Assembly (NCBI RefSeq): GCF_001442805.1
Contig: NZ_CP011131.1
Location: 5,992,619-6,056,618 of the forward strand
DNA from: Lysobacter gummosus
GTDB lineage: Bacteria > Pseudomonadota > Gammaproteobacteria > Xanthomonadales > Xanthomonadaceae
DNA length: 64,000 nucleotides
Direction: 5' to 3'
The notes beneath the pieces are model-generated. The model was not told where the DNA came from. It saw only the letters and a program-made list of their open reading frames with translations, and did no database searches. Positions 47,468 through 56,217 of this stretch are shown here, one piece after another. The stretch's first letter is position 1. Each line of letters starts with the position of its first letter. The translations under genes and the position numbers were made by a program.

Positions 47468-48214
47468 ATGAAGCAATTCCCGCTCAAGCTCGTCTCGCGC
47501 AGGATGCTGGCGCCCAGCGTCGGCCACTACGTGTTTCTGCGCGACGACGGCGAGCCGCTGGACTACATCCCCGGCCAGTTCATCCAGATCCATTTCCAGT
47601 ACGCCGACGGCACCGCGACCAAGCGCAGCTATTCGCTGGCGACCATCCACGACCATGCGCTGGGCCCGGGCGAGGAAGTGGAGATCGCGGTCAGCTACGT
47701 GCCCGGCGGCGCGGCGACGGCCTTGTTCGAAGGCTTGAACGAGGGCGATCCGGTCCTGGCCAGCGGCCCGTTCGGGCGTTTCTGCCTGATGCCGGGCGAC
47801 GCCAACCGGCGTTACCTGCTGATCGGCACCGGCACCGGCGTCACCCCGTACCGGGCGATGCTGCCGCAGTTGCAGACCCTGATCCGCGAGCGCGGCATCC
47901 AGGTGGTGCTGCTGTTCGGCGCGCGCACCCCGGACGAGCTGCTGTACGGCGACGAGTTCCGCGCCTTCGCCGATCGCGAACCCAACTTCCGCTTCGTCCC
48001 GTGCTTCTCGCGCGAGTTGCCCGAGCAGCCGCACGCCGATGTGCGCCATGGCTATGTGCAGCAGTTCCTGGATGAGTTCGCGCCGGACGCGAACGGCGAC
48101 ATCGCTTATCTGTGCGGCAATCCGAACATGGTCGATGCCTGTTTCGAGGCGCTCAAGGGCCATGGGCTGCCGGTGCCGCAGATTCGGCGTGAGAAGTACA
48201 TTTCGTCCAAGTAA
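47468..48214 (+). CDS. Ferredoxin/flavodoxin-NADP+ reductase family protein
   Basis: 248 residues. Seen: FAD-binding RSYSLATI (RxYSxx), a GGAATALFEGL phosphate-loop region, the NADP-binding GTGTGVTPYRAML, and the pyridine-binding LCGNPNMVDACFEALK. The ending IRREKYISS is typical of Fpr-type reductases. It transfers electrons between NADPH and ferredoxin or flavodoxin in the cytosol. Divergent from the YadGH exporter. Length fits Fpr. Confidence 0.88.
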   Translation: MKQFPLKLVSRRMLAPSVGHYVFLRDDGEPLDYIPGQFIQIHFQYADGTATKRSYSLATIHDHALGPGEEVEIAVSYVPGGAATALFEGLNEGDPVLASGPFGRFCLMPGDANRRYLLIGTGTGVTPYRAMLPQLQTLIRERGIQVVLLFGARTPDELLYGDEFRAFADREPNFRFVPCFSRELPEQPHADVRHGYVQQFLDEFAPDANGDIAYLCGNPNMVDACFEALKGHGLPVPQIRREKYISSK

Positions 48215-48225
48215 GGCTTAAGAGC

Positions 48226-48371
48226 GAATCCCCCCTGCCCCCCTTTTCAAAGGGGGAACAGCAAAAGCCCGGGGGACGCCGCGCTAACCGTTGCCCCCTT
48301 TAAAAAAAGGGGGCACGCGCCTGCGCATCCCCCATCCCGGGCCATAGCCCACCGCGCGGGGGATTCGCTCC
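48226..48371. repeat. CCCCCCTTTTCAAAGGGGG-type palindromic repeat, locus 6
   Basis: GAATCCCCCCTGCCCCCCTT, TTCAAAGGGGGAAC, a centre with CCCGGGGGACG, then GCCCCCTTTAAAAAAAGGGG and a closing GCGCGGGGGATTCGCTCC. The halves are inverted relative to one another. It begins 12 bases after the reductase stop. Confidence 0.75.
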
Positions 48372-48456
48372 ACCCACCGCGATCGGTCACATTCTTCCCG
48401 AAGCCCCCGTCTGTCATCCTTGAAGGCGCACCCGCCTTGGGGAAGAGACTCGGACC

Positions 48457-50013
48457 ATGCATCGATTCGGATACGCACAACGGCCGCGCTACGCGGCCTT
48501 GGGATTGGCCGCGGCCTTCGCGGTACTGGCTTTGGCCGGTTGCAGTAACAGCGGTACGCCGGCCGCGGCGAGCGGCGGCGCCGGCAAGACCGCGGCGGTC
48601 AAACGCCACTACGGCCGCATCGTGTTCGACCCGTGCACGCTGTCCTCGGCCTACGCCGCCGGCACCATCGCCGCCCAGTGCGCGACCTTCAAGGTCCCGG
48701 AAAACCACGCCGCGCCGAACGGACGCACGATCGACCTGCATATCGCCTGGCTGCCGCCCACCGATGAGAGCGCGGTCGACGACGATCCGGTGTTCTTCCT
48801 CGCCGGCGGCCCCGGCCAGGCCGCGACCGAGTCGTGGCCGCTGGTCGATGGCGCCTTCCGCGAAGTGCGCAAGCACCGCAGCATCGTCCTGGTCGACCAG
48901 CGCGGCACCGGCCGGTCCACGCCGCTGACCTGCCGCGACGCGGCCGGCGACAGCGACGGCAGCCAGAGCGAGCAGGCCATGCTCGACCACTCGGTCGCCG
49001 CGGTCGAACGCTGCGCCAAGTCGCTGAAGGTCGATGCCCGCTACTTCACCACCACCGACGCCATCGCCGACCTTGACCTCGTGCGCACGGCGATCGGCGC
49101 GGCCAAGATCGACCTGGTCGGCGTCTCCTACGGCACCCGCGTCGCCCAGCAGTACGCCGGCCGTTATCCGCAGCACACCCGCGCGGTCGTGCTCGACGGC
49201 GTGGCGCCGAACGAACTGGTGCTGGGCAGCGAGCACGCGCGCAATCTGGATTCGGCGCTGGCCGCGCAGTTCAAGCTGTGCCAGCAGACCCCGGCCTGCC
49301 GCGCGCGCTTCGGCGGCGAGCCGCGCGAACAGTTGCGCCGGCTGATGGCGCGCCTGCAGGCCGCGCCGGTCGAGGTCGACTACCGCGACCCCAGCACCGG
49401 CGAACAGCTGCGCGAGAAGGTCACCTCCGGCCACGTGGCGATGCTCACGCGCATGTTCTCCTACGCACCGGAAGCGGCCTCGCTGCTGCCGCTGATGCTC
49501 AACGAAGCCGACCAGGGCCGCTACGCGCCGCTGATGTCGCTGTCGAAGATGCTCGGCAACCAGCTCAGCGAAGAACTCAACTACGGCATGCAGCTGTCGG
49601 TGACCTGCGCCGAGGACGCGGACCTGTTCGTCGCCGATCCGGCCGACGCCGACACCGTGCTGGGCGATGCGATGACCAAGGTGCTGCAGGCGCAGTGCAA
49701 GGTCTGGCCGACCGGTCAGCGGCCGAAGGATTTCCACGCGCCGTTCGCCTCGCCCTTGCCGGTGCTGCTGCTGTCGGGCGAACTCGATCCGGTCACCCCG
49801 CCGCGCTACGGCGAGCAAGTGCTCAAGCACCTGCCCAACGGCCGCCACCTGATCCTCCGCGGCCAGGGCCACGGCGCCCTGCGCATCGGCTGCACGCCCA
49901 AGCTGCTGGGACAGTTCATCGAAACCGCCAACGCCAAGCAGCTCGACGCGCGCTGCCTGGACGCGCTGGGCTACGTGCCGCCGTTCGTTTCGTTCAATGG
50001 GTGGGAGCCCTGA
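48457..50013 (+). CDS. Lipid-anchored alpha/beta hydrolase with TAP-like C-terminal domain
   Basis: 518 residues. Signal peptide with lipobox LALAGC (Cys about residue 29). Seen: oxyanion region FFLAGGPGQAATESW, VLVDQRGTGRSTPL, nucleophile elbow GVSYG, ARFGGEPREQL cap helices, and the TAP-like C-terminal ending PLPVLLLSGELDPVTPPRYG then GQGHGALRIGC with the catalytic His. This layout is found in tripeptidyl- or prolyl-aminopeptidase-like exported enzymes. Predicted to be on an envelope membrane facing the periplasm or exterior. Substrate unknown. Confidence 0.9.
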   Translation: MHRFGYAQRPRYAALGLAAAFAVLALAGCSNSGTPAAASGGAGKTAAVKRHYGRIVFDPCTLSSAYAAGTIAAQCATFKVPENHAAPNGRTIDLHIAWLPPTDESAVDDDPVFFLAGGPGQAATESWPLVDGAFREVRKHRSIVLVDQRGTGRSTPLTCRDAAGDSDGSQSEQAMLDHSVAAVERCAKSLKVDARYFTTTDAIADLDLVRTAIGAAKIDLVGVSYGTRVAQQYAGRYPQHTRAVVLDGVAPNELVLGSEHARNLDSALAAQFKLCQQTPACRARFGGEPREQLRRLMARLQAAPVEVDYRDPSTGEQLREKVTSGHVAMLTRMFSYAPEAASLLPLMLNEADQGRYAPLMSLSKMLGNQLSEELNYGMQLSVTCAEDADLFVADPADADTVLGDAMTKVLQAQCKVWPTGQRPKDFHAPFASPLPVLLLSGELDPVTPPRYGEQVLKHLPNGRHLILRGQGHGALRIGCTPKLLGQFIETANAKQLDARCLDALGYVPPFVSFNGWEP

Positions 50014-50018
50014 GAGCC

Positions 50019-50110
50019 GGGATTGGGGATTTGTGATTCGGGATTCGAAAGCCCGGACATCGCGACCCCGCCCGCTTTTGCCAATCCCGAATCCCCAATC
50101 CCGAATCACG
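50019..50110. repeat. Inverted repeat of GATTCGGGATTGGGGAT words
   Basis: GGGATTGGGGATTTGTGATT with GATTCGGGATTCG on the left and CCAATCCCGAATCCCCAATC with CCGAATCAC on the right are complementary. The element separates the hydrolase gene and the ABC ATPase gene and ends ten bases before the latter's start, so it overlaps its ribosome-binding region. Confidence 0.7.
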
Positions 50111-50119
50111 TGGAAAATC

Positions 50120-50866
50120 ATGATCACCGCCCACGATCTGCATAAATCCTTCAAGACCAAGACCGGCCTGGTGCAGGCCGTGCAAGGGGTCGATTTCGAA
50201 GCCCGCGACGGCGAGATCACCGGCTTGCTCGGGCCCAACGGCGCCGGCAAGACCACCACGCTGCGCATGCTCTACACGCTGATGCAGCCCGACCGCGGCG
50301 AAGTGCGCGTCGATGGCATGGACGCGGCCAAGCAGGCGGCCGCGGTGCGGCGCGCGCTGGGCGTGCTGCCCGATGCGCGCGGCGTCTACAAGCGCCTGAC
50401 CGCGCGCGAGAACATCGCCTACTTCGGCGAGCTGCACGGCATGAGCCGCGCCCAGATCGATCAGCGCACCCGCGCGCTGTCGCAGGCGCTGGACATGGAC
50501 GACATCCTCGACCGCCAGACCGAGGGCTTCTCGCAAGGCCAGCGCACCAAGACCGCGATCGCGCGCGCGCTGGTGCACGACCCGCGCAACGTGATCCTGG
50601 ACGAACCCACCAACGGCCTGGACGTGATGACCACGCGGGCGATGCGCGGCTTCCTGCGCGGCCTGCGCGAGGAAGGGCGCTGTGTGATCTTCTCCAGCCA
50701 CATCATGCAAGAGGTGGCCGCGCTGTGCGATCGCATCGTGATCATCGCCAAGGGCCAGGTGGTCGCCGCCGGCACCGCCGATGAACTGCGCGCGCACACC
50801 GGCGAAGACAATCTGGAAGACGCCTTCGTCAAGGCGATCGGCAGCGACGAGGGACTGCACGCATGA
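50120..50866 (+). CDS. ABC exporter ATPase (NatA-like)
   Basis: 248 residues. Seen: Walker A LLGPNGAGKTTTL, Q-loop-equivalent LGVLPDARGVYKRLTAREN, signature SQGQRTKTA (in place of canonical LSGGQ), Walker B NVILDEPTNG, and switch His in SSHIMQEV. NatA-type ATPases pair with ABC-2 permeases of Na+ or drug extrusion systems. The stop overlaps the permease start (ATGA). The signature serine-glycine pair is relaxed (SQGQR), as in other NatA proteins. Confidence 0.9.
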   Translation: MITAHDLHKSFKTKTGLVQAVQGVDFEARDGEITGLLGPNGAGKTTTLRMLYTLMQPDRGEVRVDGMDAAKQAAAVRRALGVLPDARGVYKRLTARENIAYFGELHGMSRAQIDQRTRALSQALDMDDILDRQTEGFSQGQRTKTAIARALVHDPRNVILDEPTNGLDVMTTRAMRGFLRGLREEGRCVIFSSHIMQEVAALCDRIVIIAKGQVVAAGTADELRAHTGEDNLEDAFVKAIGSDEGLHA

Positions 50867-52050
50867 AGACCGGTACTTTCGCCGCCATGTGGTCGGTGAT
50901 CCGCAAGGAACTGCGCGACATCTCGCGCGACCGCCGCACCCTGGCCATCACCCTGCTGATGGGCCCGCTGCTGTATCCGCTGCTGATGCTGGGCATGGGC
51001 TCGCTGGCCGAGAACCGCGCCCGCACCCAACTCGACACCGCGCTGCGGGTGCCGGTGCGCGGCGCCGAGCACGCGCCGAACCTGATCAAGTTCCTGGCCA
51101 CGCAGAACATCGTCGCCATTGCCGCACCGATAGATCTCGACGCGGCGATCCAGAGCCAGGACAGCGACGTCGGCCTGATCATCAGCAAGGACTACGCCCA
51201 GGATTGGAAGGACGGCCAGCCGGCGCTGGTGGAAATCGTCCAGGACAGCACCCGCCGCGACGCCGAAATCCCCAGCCGGCGCGTGCGCGCGGCGCTGGAG
51301 GGCTACAGCCGCCAGGTCGGCGCGCTGCGGCTGCTGGCACGCGGGATCTCGGCCAACATCGTCCAGCCGGTCAACGTCGGCGATCGCGACGTCGCCACGC
51401 CCGAGGCCAAGCGCGGCCTGGTGCTGTCGGCGCTGCTGCCGTACCTGCTGATCATGACCTCCTTCATCGGCGGCGCGTACCTGATCATCGACGCCACCGC
51501 CGGCGAGCGCGAACGCCAGTCGCTGGAGCCGCTGCTGGCCACGCCGGCGCCGCGCGGGGCGATCGTCAGCGGCAAGATCGCCGCGGCCTGCATCCTGGGA
51601 TTGTTCTCGCTGCTGCTGACCCTGCTCGCGTTCAAGCTCAGCGCGCAGATGACCTCCGGCATCGGCCGCATGCTCGACGTCGGCCTGCCGGCGATCGGCA
51701 AGATGCTGCTGATCCTGATGCCGATGTCGTTCATCGGCACCGCCCTGCTGACCTACCTGTCGGCCGCGGCCAAGAGCCTGAAGGAAGCGCAGAGCCACAT
51801 CACCTGGCTGATGTTGATGCCGCTGATCCCGACCTTCGTGTTGATGGTCAATCCGCTCAAGACCCAGCTATGGCAGTTCACGGTGCCGTTCCTGGCCCAG
51901 AACCAGCTGCTGTTGAAGGTGATCCGCGGCGAAGCGATCTCCGGCCAGACCTGGGCGGTGTATCTGGCCACCGCGTTCGGGCTGGCGGCGCTGCTGTGGT
52001 TCGCGGCGGTGCGGCGTTATCACAACGAGCAGTTGGCGATTTCCGGCTGA
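50863..52050 (+). CDS. ABC-2 type exporter permease (NatB-like)
   Basis: 395 residues, six membrane segments. Seen: VIRKELRDISRDRRTLAITL at the N-terminus, a large extracytoplasmic domain after the first segment (about 50-180), then AYLIIDATAGERERQSLEPLLATP, the CPBP/NatB-like hallmark ERERQSLEPLL, and PTFVLMVNP. With the ATPase upstream it forms a two-component exporter. Substrate unknown; Na+ is the E. coli/Bacillus precedent for NatAB, but this is inference. Confidence 0.9.
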   Translation: MKTGTFAAMWSVIRKELRDISRDRRTLAITLLMGPLLYPLLMLGMGSLAENRARTQLDTALRVPVRGAEHAPNLIKFLATQNIVAIAAPIDLDAAIQSQDSDVGLIISKDYAQDWKDGQPALVEIVQDSTRRDAEIPSRRVRAALEGYSRQVGALRLLARGISANIVQPVNVGDRDVATPEAKRGLVLSALLPYLLIMTSFIGGAYLIIDATAGERERQSLEPLLATPAPRGAIVSGKIAAACILGLFSLLLTLLAFKLSAQMTSGIGRMLDVGLPAIGKMLLILMPMSFIGTALLTYLSAAAKSLKEAQSHITWLMLMPLIPTFVLMVNPLKTQLWQFTVPFLAQNQLLLKVIRGEAISGQTWAVYLATAFGLAALLWFAAVRRYHNEQLAISG

Positions 52051-52100
52051 GGCCGGCGATGGGCGGCCGCCGCGGTGTCGCGGCGGCCGCGGCCTCAGAC

Positions 52101-52135
52101 AAAAAAAAGCCCGGCTTGCGCCGGGCTTTTGTTTT
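52101..52135. terminator. Bidirectional terminator between natB-like and tonB-domain genes
   Basis: AAAAAAAAGCCCGG-CTTGCG-CCGGGCTTTTGTTTT: A-tract and T-tract flank a GC stem, so it can serve both convergent genes. Confidence 0.88.
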
Positions 52136-52159
52136 GCCGATGGGTTCGACCTGGTGCGA

Positions 52160-53194
52160 TCAGCCGCCCGGGTTGAAGCCGATCGTGCGGCGCGTGGTGA
52201 CCGGTCCGGGGACCGGCTGGAAGCGCCACTTGCGCACCGCGTTGACCGCTTCGCGATCGAACACCCGCGCCGGGTTGGAACGCACCACGCGCGCGGCCGT
52301 GACCGAGCCGTCGGTGCCGACGGTGAACTCGACCTGGACCTCGCCGGAGGTGCCGGCGCGCAAGGCTTCCGGCGGATACCGCGGGGCCGGTGTCGACACC
52401 GCGCGCAAGTCGCTCGGCGAGGCCGTCGCGGCGGCGGCCGGAGCCGGACGCTCGGGCGCGGCGGCCGGTTCGGGGGCGCTGCGTTGTTCGGCGGCGCGTT
52501 GCTCGGCGGCTTTCTGCTCCGCGGCGCGCTGGGTCGCGGCCTGGCGTTCGGCGGCCTGCTGGGTCGCCAGTTGCTGTGCGGCCTGCTGCTGCTGTTGCTT
52601 CTGCTGGTCCAGACGGGTCTTTTCCAGCTCGGCCTGCTTCTTGGCCTGTTCCTCGGCGGTGAGCTTTTCCTGCTCGGCGCGCTTGGCGACCCCGTCCTGG
52701 GCGGCGGTGATGCTGGCCTTCAGACGGGCCAGCGCCGGATGCTGGGCGTCGGCGCGTTCGATCAGCGCGGCCAGGCGCTGGGCTTCGGCGAAGTCCTCGC
52801 GGCCCACGCTCTGTTCGGTCGCGATGACCGTCATCGGCAGCAGGTCGGTCAGCGCGCTGGAGGCGACCGCATCGGCCGGCGCTTTTTCGCGCAGGGCCAG
52901 GTAGTACTCGACGGCGTTGTCCTCGACCGGCGCGTAGAGACGGTTTTCCACATACGCCTTGCGCGCGGCTTCGCGCAATTGGTCCACCGTCAGGGCCGAG
53001 ACCTTGGCCGAAACGGCGTTCTGCGCGGTCACCGCGGGTGCGGTGGCGGCGGGCGCGGGCGTCGCGTCCGTGGCGGGCGCGGCGTCTTCTTTTTTCCCGC
53101 AGGCGGCCAGCGCGCATCCGAGCGCGAGCACGACGGAAACCTGCTTTACAACGCACAGCCGGCTGCTACGCCGGTCATAGTTAGCGACGATCAT
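52160..53194 (-). CDS. TonB C-terminal domain protein with N-terminal lipobox
   Basis: 344 residues. The first 32 residues read as a signal peptide with a lipobox-like CALAACGKK rather than the long anchor of classical TonB. A helical domain (about 60-160) is followed by an extended Q/A/E coiled coil (EQEKLTAEEQAKKQAELEKT to QRAAEQ, about 165-235), a Pro/Ala linker and a TonB-family C-terminal domain: PRYPPEALRAGTSGEVQVEF, VTAARVVRSNP and REAVNAVRKWRFQP. GGGGAGC lies before the ATG. Energy transduction needs an inner-membrane partner; no exbBD is nearby. Alternative reading: an uncleaved anchor. Confidence 0.82.
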   Translation of the reverse strand: MIVANYDRRSSRLCVVKQVSVVLALGCALAACGKKEDAAPATDATPAPAATAPAVTAQNAVSAKVSALTVDQLREAARKAYVENRLYAPVEDNAVEYYLALREKAPADAVASSALTDLLPMTVIATEQSVGREDFAEAQRLAALIERADAQHPALARLKASITAAQDGVAKRAEQEKLTAEEQAKKQAELEKTRLDQQKQQQQQAAQQLATQQAAERQAATQRAAEQKAAEQRAAEQRSAPEPAAAPERPAPAAAATASPSDLRAVSTPAPRYPPEALRAGTSGEVQVEFTVGTDGSVTAARVVRSNPARVFDREAVNAVRKWRFQPVPGPVTTRRTIGFNPGG

Positions 53195-53656
53195 TGGTAA
53201 AAGCTCCCCTGAAGTACGCGAGACCCGTCCGATACGGGGCCGGGCGCACGTCCGATAGGACGCGCTAGCGGGCCGCGTTTGTCAAGCATTCAGGTTGCGG
53301 TGGTCCCCGGGATGGGCGTCAGATGCCGAGTGTGCCATCCATCGCGCCGCCTACCGATACCGGGTGTGTCGGTTTGCAGCGCAACGCGCGACCGCCGCCA
53401 CAGTTCGCAGGCATGCGCGAGCGGCGCGTCCGGCACGTCCCGAACCCCTGTCGCAGTTGTGAAACGCGGCCGCGCCGGGGGCGGCGCCGGGTCGCGCGGA
53501 CGCGGTGCACGACCCGACCCGGCCGGCTCCATCCGCCCCCGTGCGCGCGGCCGCCGGCCTCGCCGCGCCGCCTCAATCGCCGCCGCCGCCGATGCCCGGG
53601 CCGCCATCGGCGTGCTCTAGAATCGCCGCACCACAGGCAGGAAGCGGGAGCGGGTC
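53195..53656. other. 462-bp intergenic region before the SPFH gene
   Basis: No gene recognised. Near the right end TAGAAT (53615-53620) is a plausible -10 box and AGGAAGCGGGAG supplies the ribosome site of the SPFH gene. The rest is extremely GC-rich with only chance frames. Confidence 0.4.
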
Positions 53657-54715
53657 ATGAGCATTCTGGGTTTCATCAAGGGCGAGCTGCTGGAGATCAT
53701 CGAGTGGACCGATGACTCGCGCGACACGCTGTCGTTCCGCTACCCGGACGACGACAAGGAGATCAAGAACGGCGCCCAGCTGATCGTGCGCGAGTCGCAG
53801 CAGGTGCAGTTCGTCGCCGCCGGCCAGTACGCGGACCTGTTCAATCCCGGCAAGCACACGCTCAAGACCGAGAACATCCCGATCCTGTCCACCATCCTGG
53901 GCTGGAAGTACGGCTTCAACTCGCCGTTCAAATGCGATGTCTATTTCCTCAACACGCGTTTGTTCACCGGCAACAAGTGGGGCACCTCCAACCCGGTGAT
54001 GATGCGCGACGCCGACTTCGGCGTGGTCCGCCTGCGCGCGTTCGGCACCTACGATTTCCGTATCGTCGATGCGCCCAAGTTCCTGCGCGAAGTCGCCGGC
54101 ACCGACCAGAATTTCCGTCTCGACGAATTCGCCGACACCATGCGTTCGCGCATCGTCAGCGTGTTCACCGATGCGCTCGCCACCGCCAAGGTGCCGGCGC
54201 TCGATGTCGCCTCGCGCTACGGCGAACTCGGCGACGCGCTGCTGCCGATCATCAACCCGGCGATGACTTCCAAGTACGGCATCGAGATCACCAGCTTCCT
54301 GCTGGAAAACGTCTCGGTGCCGCCGGAAGTCGAGAAGGCCATCGACGCGCGTTCCAGCATGGGCGCGGTCGGCAACCTCAACGACTACGTCAAGTTCCAG
54401 ATGGGCACCTCGATGGCAAACGGCAGCGACGGCGGCGCGGCCGGCGGCGCGGCGCAGATGGCGATCGGCTTCGGCATGGCCCAGGAAATGATGCGCAGCA
54501 TGCAGAACACCGCCGCGCCCGCGGCGGGCGGCGCCGCCACGGCTGCGGCCGCCGGCGCGCTGGACGTGCTCACGCCCGAGCAGGCGGCCGCCACGCTGGG
54601 CGTGTCGGTCGAAGACGTGATGGCCGCGATCGCCTCGGGCGATCTGAAGGCGCGCAAGATCGGCAACGCCACCCGCATCGCCAAGGCCGCGCTCGAAGAA
54701 TTCCTGCGCGGCTGA
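53657..54715 (+). CDS. SPFH-family (YdjI/virion-core-type) protein with C-terminal excisionase-type HTH
   Basis: 352 residues. Seen: N-terminal YdjI-like hydrophobic/charged start ILGFIKGELLEIIEWTDDSR, an SPFH (band-7) domain over about 30-220 (LIVRESQQVQFVAAGQ, GVVRLRAFGTYDFRIV, YGIEITSFLLENVSVPPEV), a Gly/Ala/Met-rich linker (about 245-300) and a final helix-turn-helix of the excisionase/HTH_17 pattern (LTPEQAAATLGVSVEDV then GDLKARKIGNATRI...EEFL). The next start overlaps its stop (TGATG). YdjI of Bacillus binds the membrane-stress protein PspA via YdjG, but the HTH is not part of that protein as I know it. Confidence 0.85.
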   Translation: MSILGFIKGELLEIIEWTDDSRDTLSFRYPDDDKEIKNGAQLIVRESQQVQFVAAGQYADLFNPGKHTLKTENIPILSTILGWKYGFNSPFKCDVYFLNTRLFTGNKWGTSNPVMMRDADFGVVRLRAFGTYDFRIVDAPKFLREVAGTDQNFRLDEFADTMRSRIVSVFTDALATAKVPALDVASRYGELGDALLPIINPAMTSKYGIEITSFLLENVSVPPEVEKAIDARSSMGAVGNLNDYVKFQMGTSMANGSDGGAAGGAAQMAIGFGMAQEMMRSMQNTAAPAAGGAATAAAAGALDVLTPEQAAATLGVSVEDVMAAIASGDLKARKIGNATRIAKAALEEFLRG

Positions 54716-55824
54716 TGGACAGCGCCACCGTCGGAAAACATCCCTGCCCGGAGTGCGGCGGGGATCTGCAATGGAATGCGGCCAAGCAGTCGCTGGCCTG
54801 TCCCTATTGCGGCACCATCGTGCCCTGGTCGCCCGCGCAGGAAGCGCTGGGCGAGCAGGTGGCCGAGCTGGATCTGGTCAAGGCCCTGGCCGAGCATCCG
54901 GCCGACCAGCGCGGCTACGGCGACGATGCCCAGCGCCGCGAAGTGCAGTGCCAAAGCTGCAAGGCGATCTCGGTGTTCGTCGACGGCAAGGTCGCCGATC
55001 GCTGCGAATTCTGCGGCTCGCCGTCGATCATCGACCACCAGTCGCTCGGCGATGCGGTCACGCCGCAAAGCCTGCTGCCGTTCAAGATCAGCGACGGCCA
55101 GGTGCGCGATTCCATCCGCAAGTGGTACGGCACGCGCTGGTTCGCACCGAACCGGCTCAAGAGCGCGGCGTTGACCGACACGCTCAAGGGCGTCTACCTG
55201 CCGTACTGGACCTTCGACGCCCACGTCTCGGCCAGTTGGACCGCCGAAGCCGGTTATCACTATTACGAAACCGAGAGCTATACCGAGAACGGCGAGCGCA
55301 AGACCCGGCAGGTGCAGCGCACGCGCTGGGAAGACGCCTCTGGTTCGTTGCAGCATTTCTTCGACGACGAACTGGTGCCGGGCACGGTCGGCGTGCACCA
55401 GGCTTTGCTGCAGCAGATCGGGACGTTTCCGACCACCACGGATTTGAAGCCGTACTCGCCCGAATTCGTGCGTGGATGGTTGGTGGAGCGTTACCAGGTC
55501 GATCTGCGCCAGGCCGCGCAGCGCGGCGAAGCGTCGATGCAGGAGCAGACCCGCGCCTTGTGTTCGGCCGACGTTCCGGGCGATACGCAGCGCAATCTGC
55601 AGGTGCAGGCGAGCTTTCGCGGCCGCACCTTCAAGCACATCCTGGTGCCGGTGTGGCTGGTCAGCTACACCTATGGCTCGCGCAGTTTCCAGGTGTTGAC
55701 CAACGGCTACACGGGGCAGATCGCGGGTGAGCGGCCTTACAGCTGGGTGAAGATTTTCTTCGCTTCGCTGGCGGCGTTGATCGTGGCGATGTTGTTGCTG
55801 GTGGTGTTTGGCGGCAATCGCTGA
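54715..55824 (+). CDS. Zinc-ribbon transmembrane protein (YdjG-like)
   Basis: 369 residues. N-terminal Zn ribbons: CPECGGDLQWNAAKQSLACP followed by YCGTIVPW, and later CQSCKAIS plus CEFCGSPS, two Cys pairs each. A mixed domain follows (about 100-330, with WFAPNRLKSAALTDTLKGVY and YLPYWTFDAHVSASW), and one C-terminal transmembrane helix (IFFASLAALIVAMLLLVVF). This matches the primosomal-N'-like misannotation class that contains YdjG/YdjF partners. Start codon overlaps the SPFH stop, so the two products are expected to act together at the inner membrane. Function unestablished. Confidence 0.85.
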   Translation: MDSATVGKHPCPECGGDLQWNAAKQSLACPYCGTIVPWSPAQEALGEQVAELDLVKALAEHPADQRGYGDDAQRREVQCQSCKAISVFVDGKVADRCEFCGSPSIIDHQSLGDAVTPQSLLPFKISDGQVRDSIRKWYGTRWFAPNRLKSAALTDTLKGVYLPYWTFDAHVSASWTAEAGYHYYETESYTENGERKTRQVQRTRWEDASGSLQHFFDDELVPGTVGVHQALLQQIGTFPTTTDLKPYSPEFVRGWLVERYQVDLRQAAQRGEASMQEQTRALCSADVPGDTQRNLQVQASFRGRTFKHILVPVWLVSYTYGSRSFQVLTNGYTGQIAGERPYSWVKIFFASLAALIVAMLLLVVFGGNR

Positions 55825-55997
55825 ACGCGGTTGCGCGCGATCGCGCGATCATTTTCGTGTTGAACGGTTCGGTCGGCTTTGTCCGCCGAGTGTTGCTGCG
55901 CGCGTGGACGACAGCTCGGCGAGCTCATTGAGCATGCACTGAGATATCGCGTGCGGCTATAGCGATTGTTGCTGTTGCTGTTGCTATTGCATTTTTT

Positions 55998-56088
55998 GCT
56001 CGTCATTCCCGCGAACGCGGGAATCCAGAGACTTCAAGCGTTCTCGCACGAAAGGCCCTGGATTCCCGCGTTCGCGGGAATGACGAGC
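55998..56088. repeat. TCATTCCCGCG-family inverted repeat with conserved core
   Basis: GCTCGTCATTCCCGCGAACG ... core GACTTCAAGCGTTCTCGCAC + GAAAGGCCCTG ... CGCGGGAATGACGAGC. The core is the reverse complement of that at 29608. It sits in the 393-bp gap between the zinc-ribbon gene and the MFS gene, next to TTGCTGTTGCTGTTGC-type microsatellite sequence on both sides. Confidence 0.8.
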
Positions 56089-56217
56089 AAAAGCAGAAGC
56101 CTCAAGCAAGAGCAAGAGCAAGCGCTTAACTATTGACTTAAAATCAATAGAAATTCGTCCAGAACCCCATTTTTCAGCAAACCCCCCCAGCCGACACTGC
56201 GCATCCCCATCCACCGG

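Noticed and set aside
53290-53607. Open frames in the gap before the SPFH gene
   Set aside because: Extreme Ala/Arg composition on both strands and no ribosome-binding sites.
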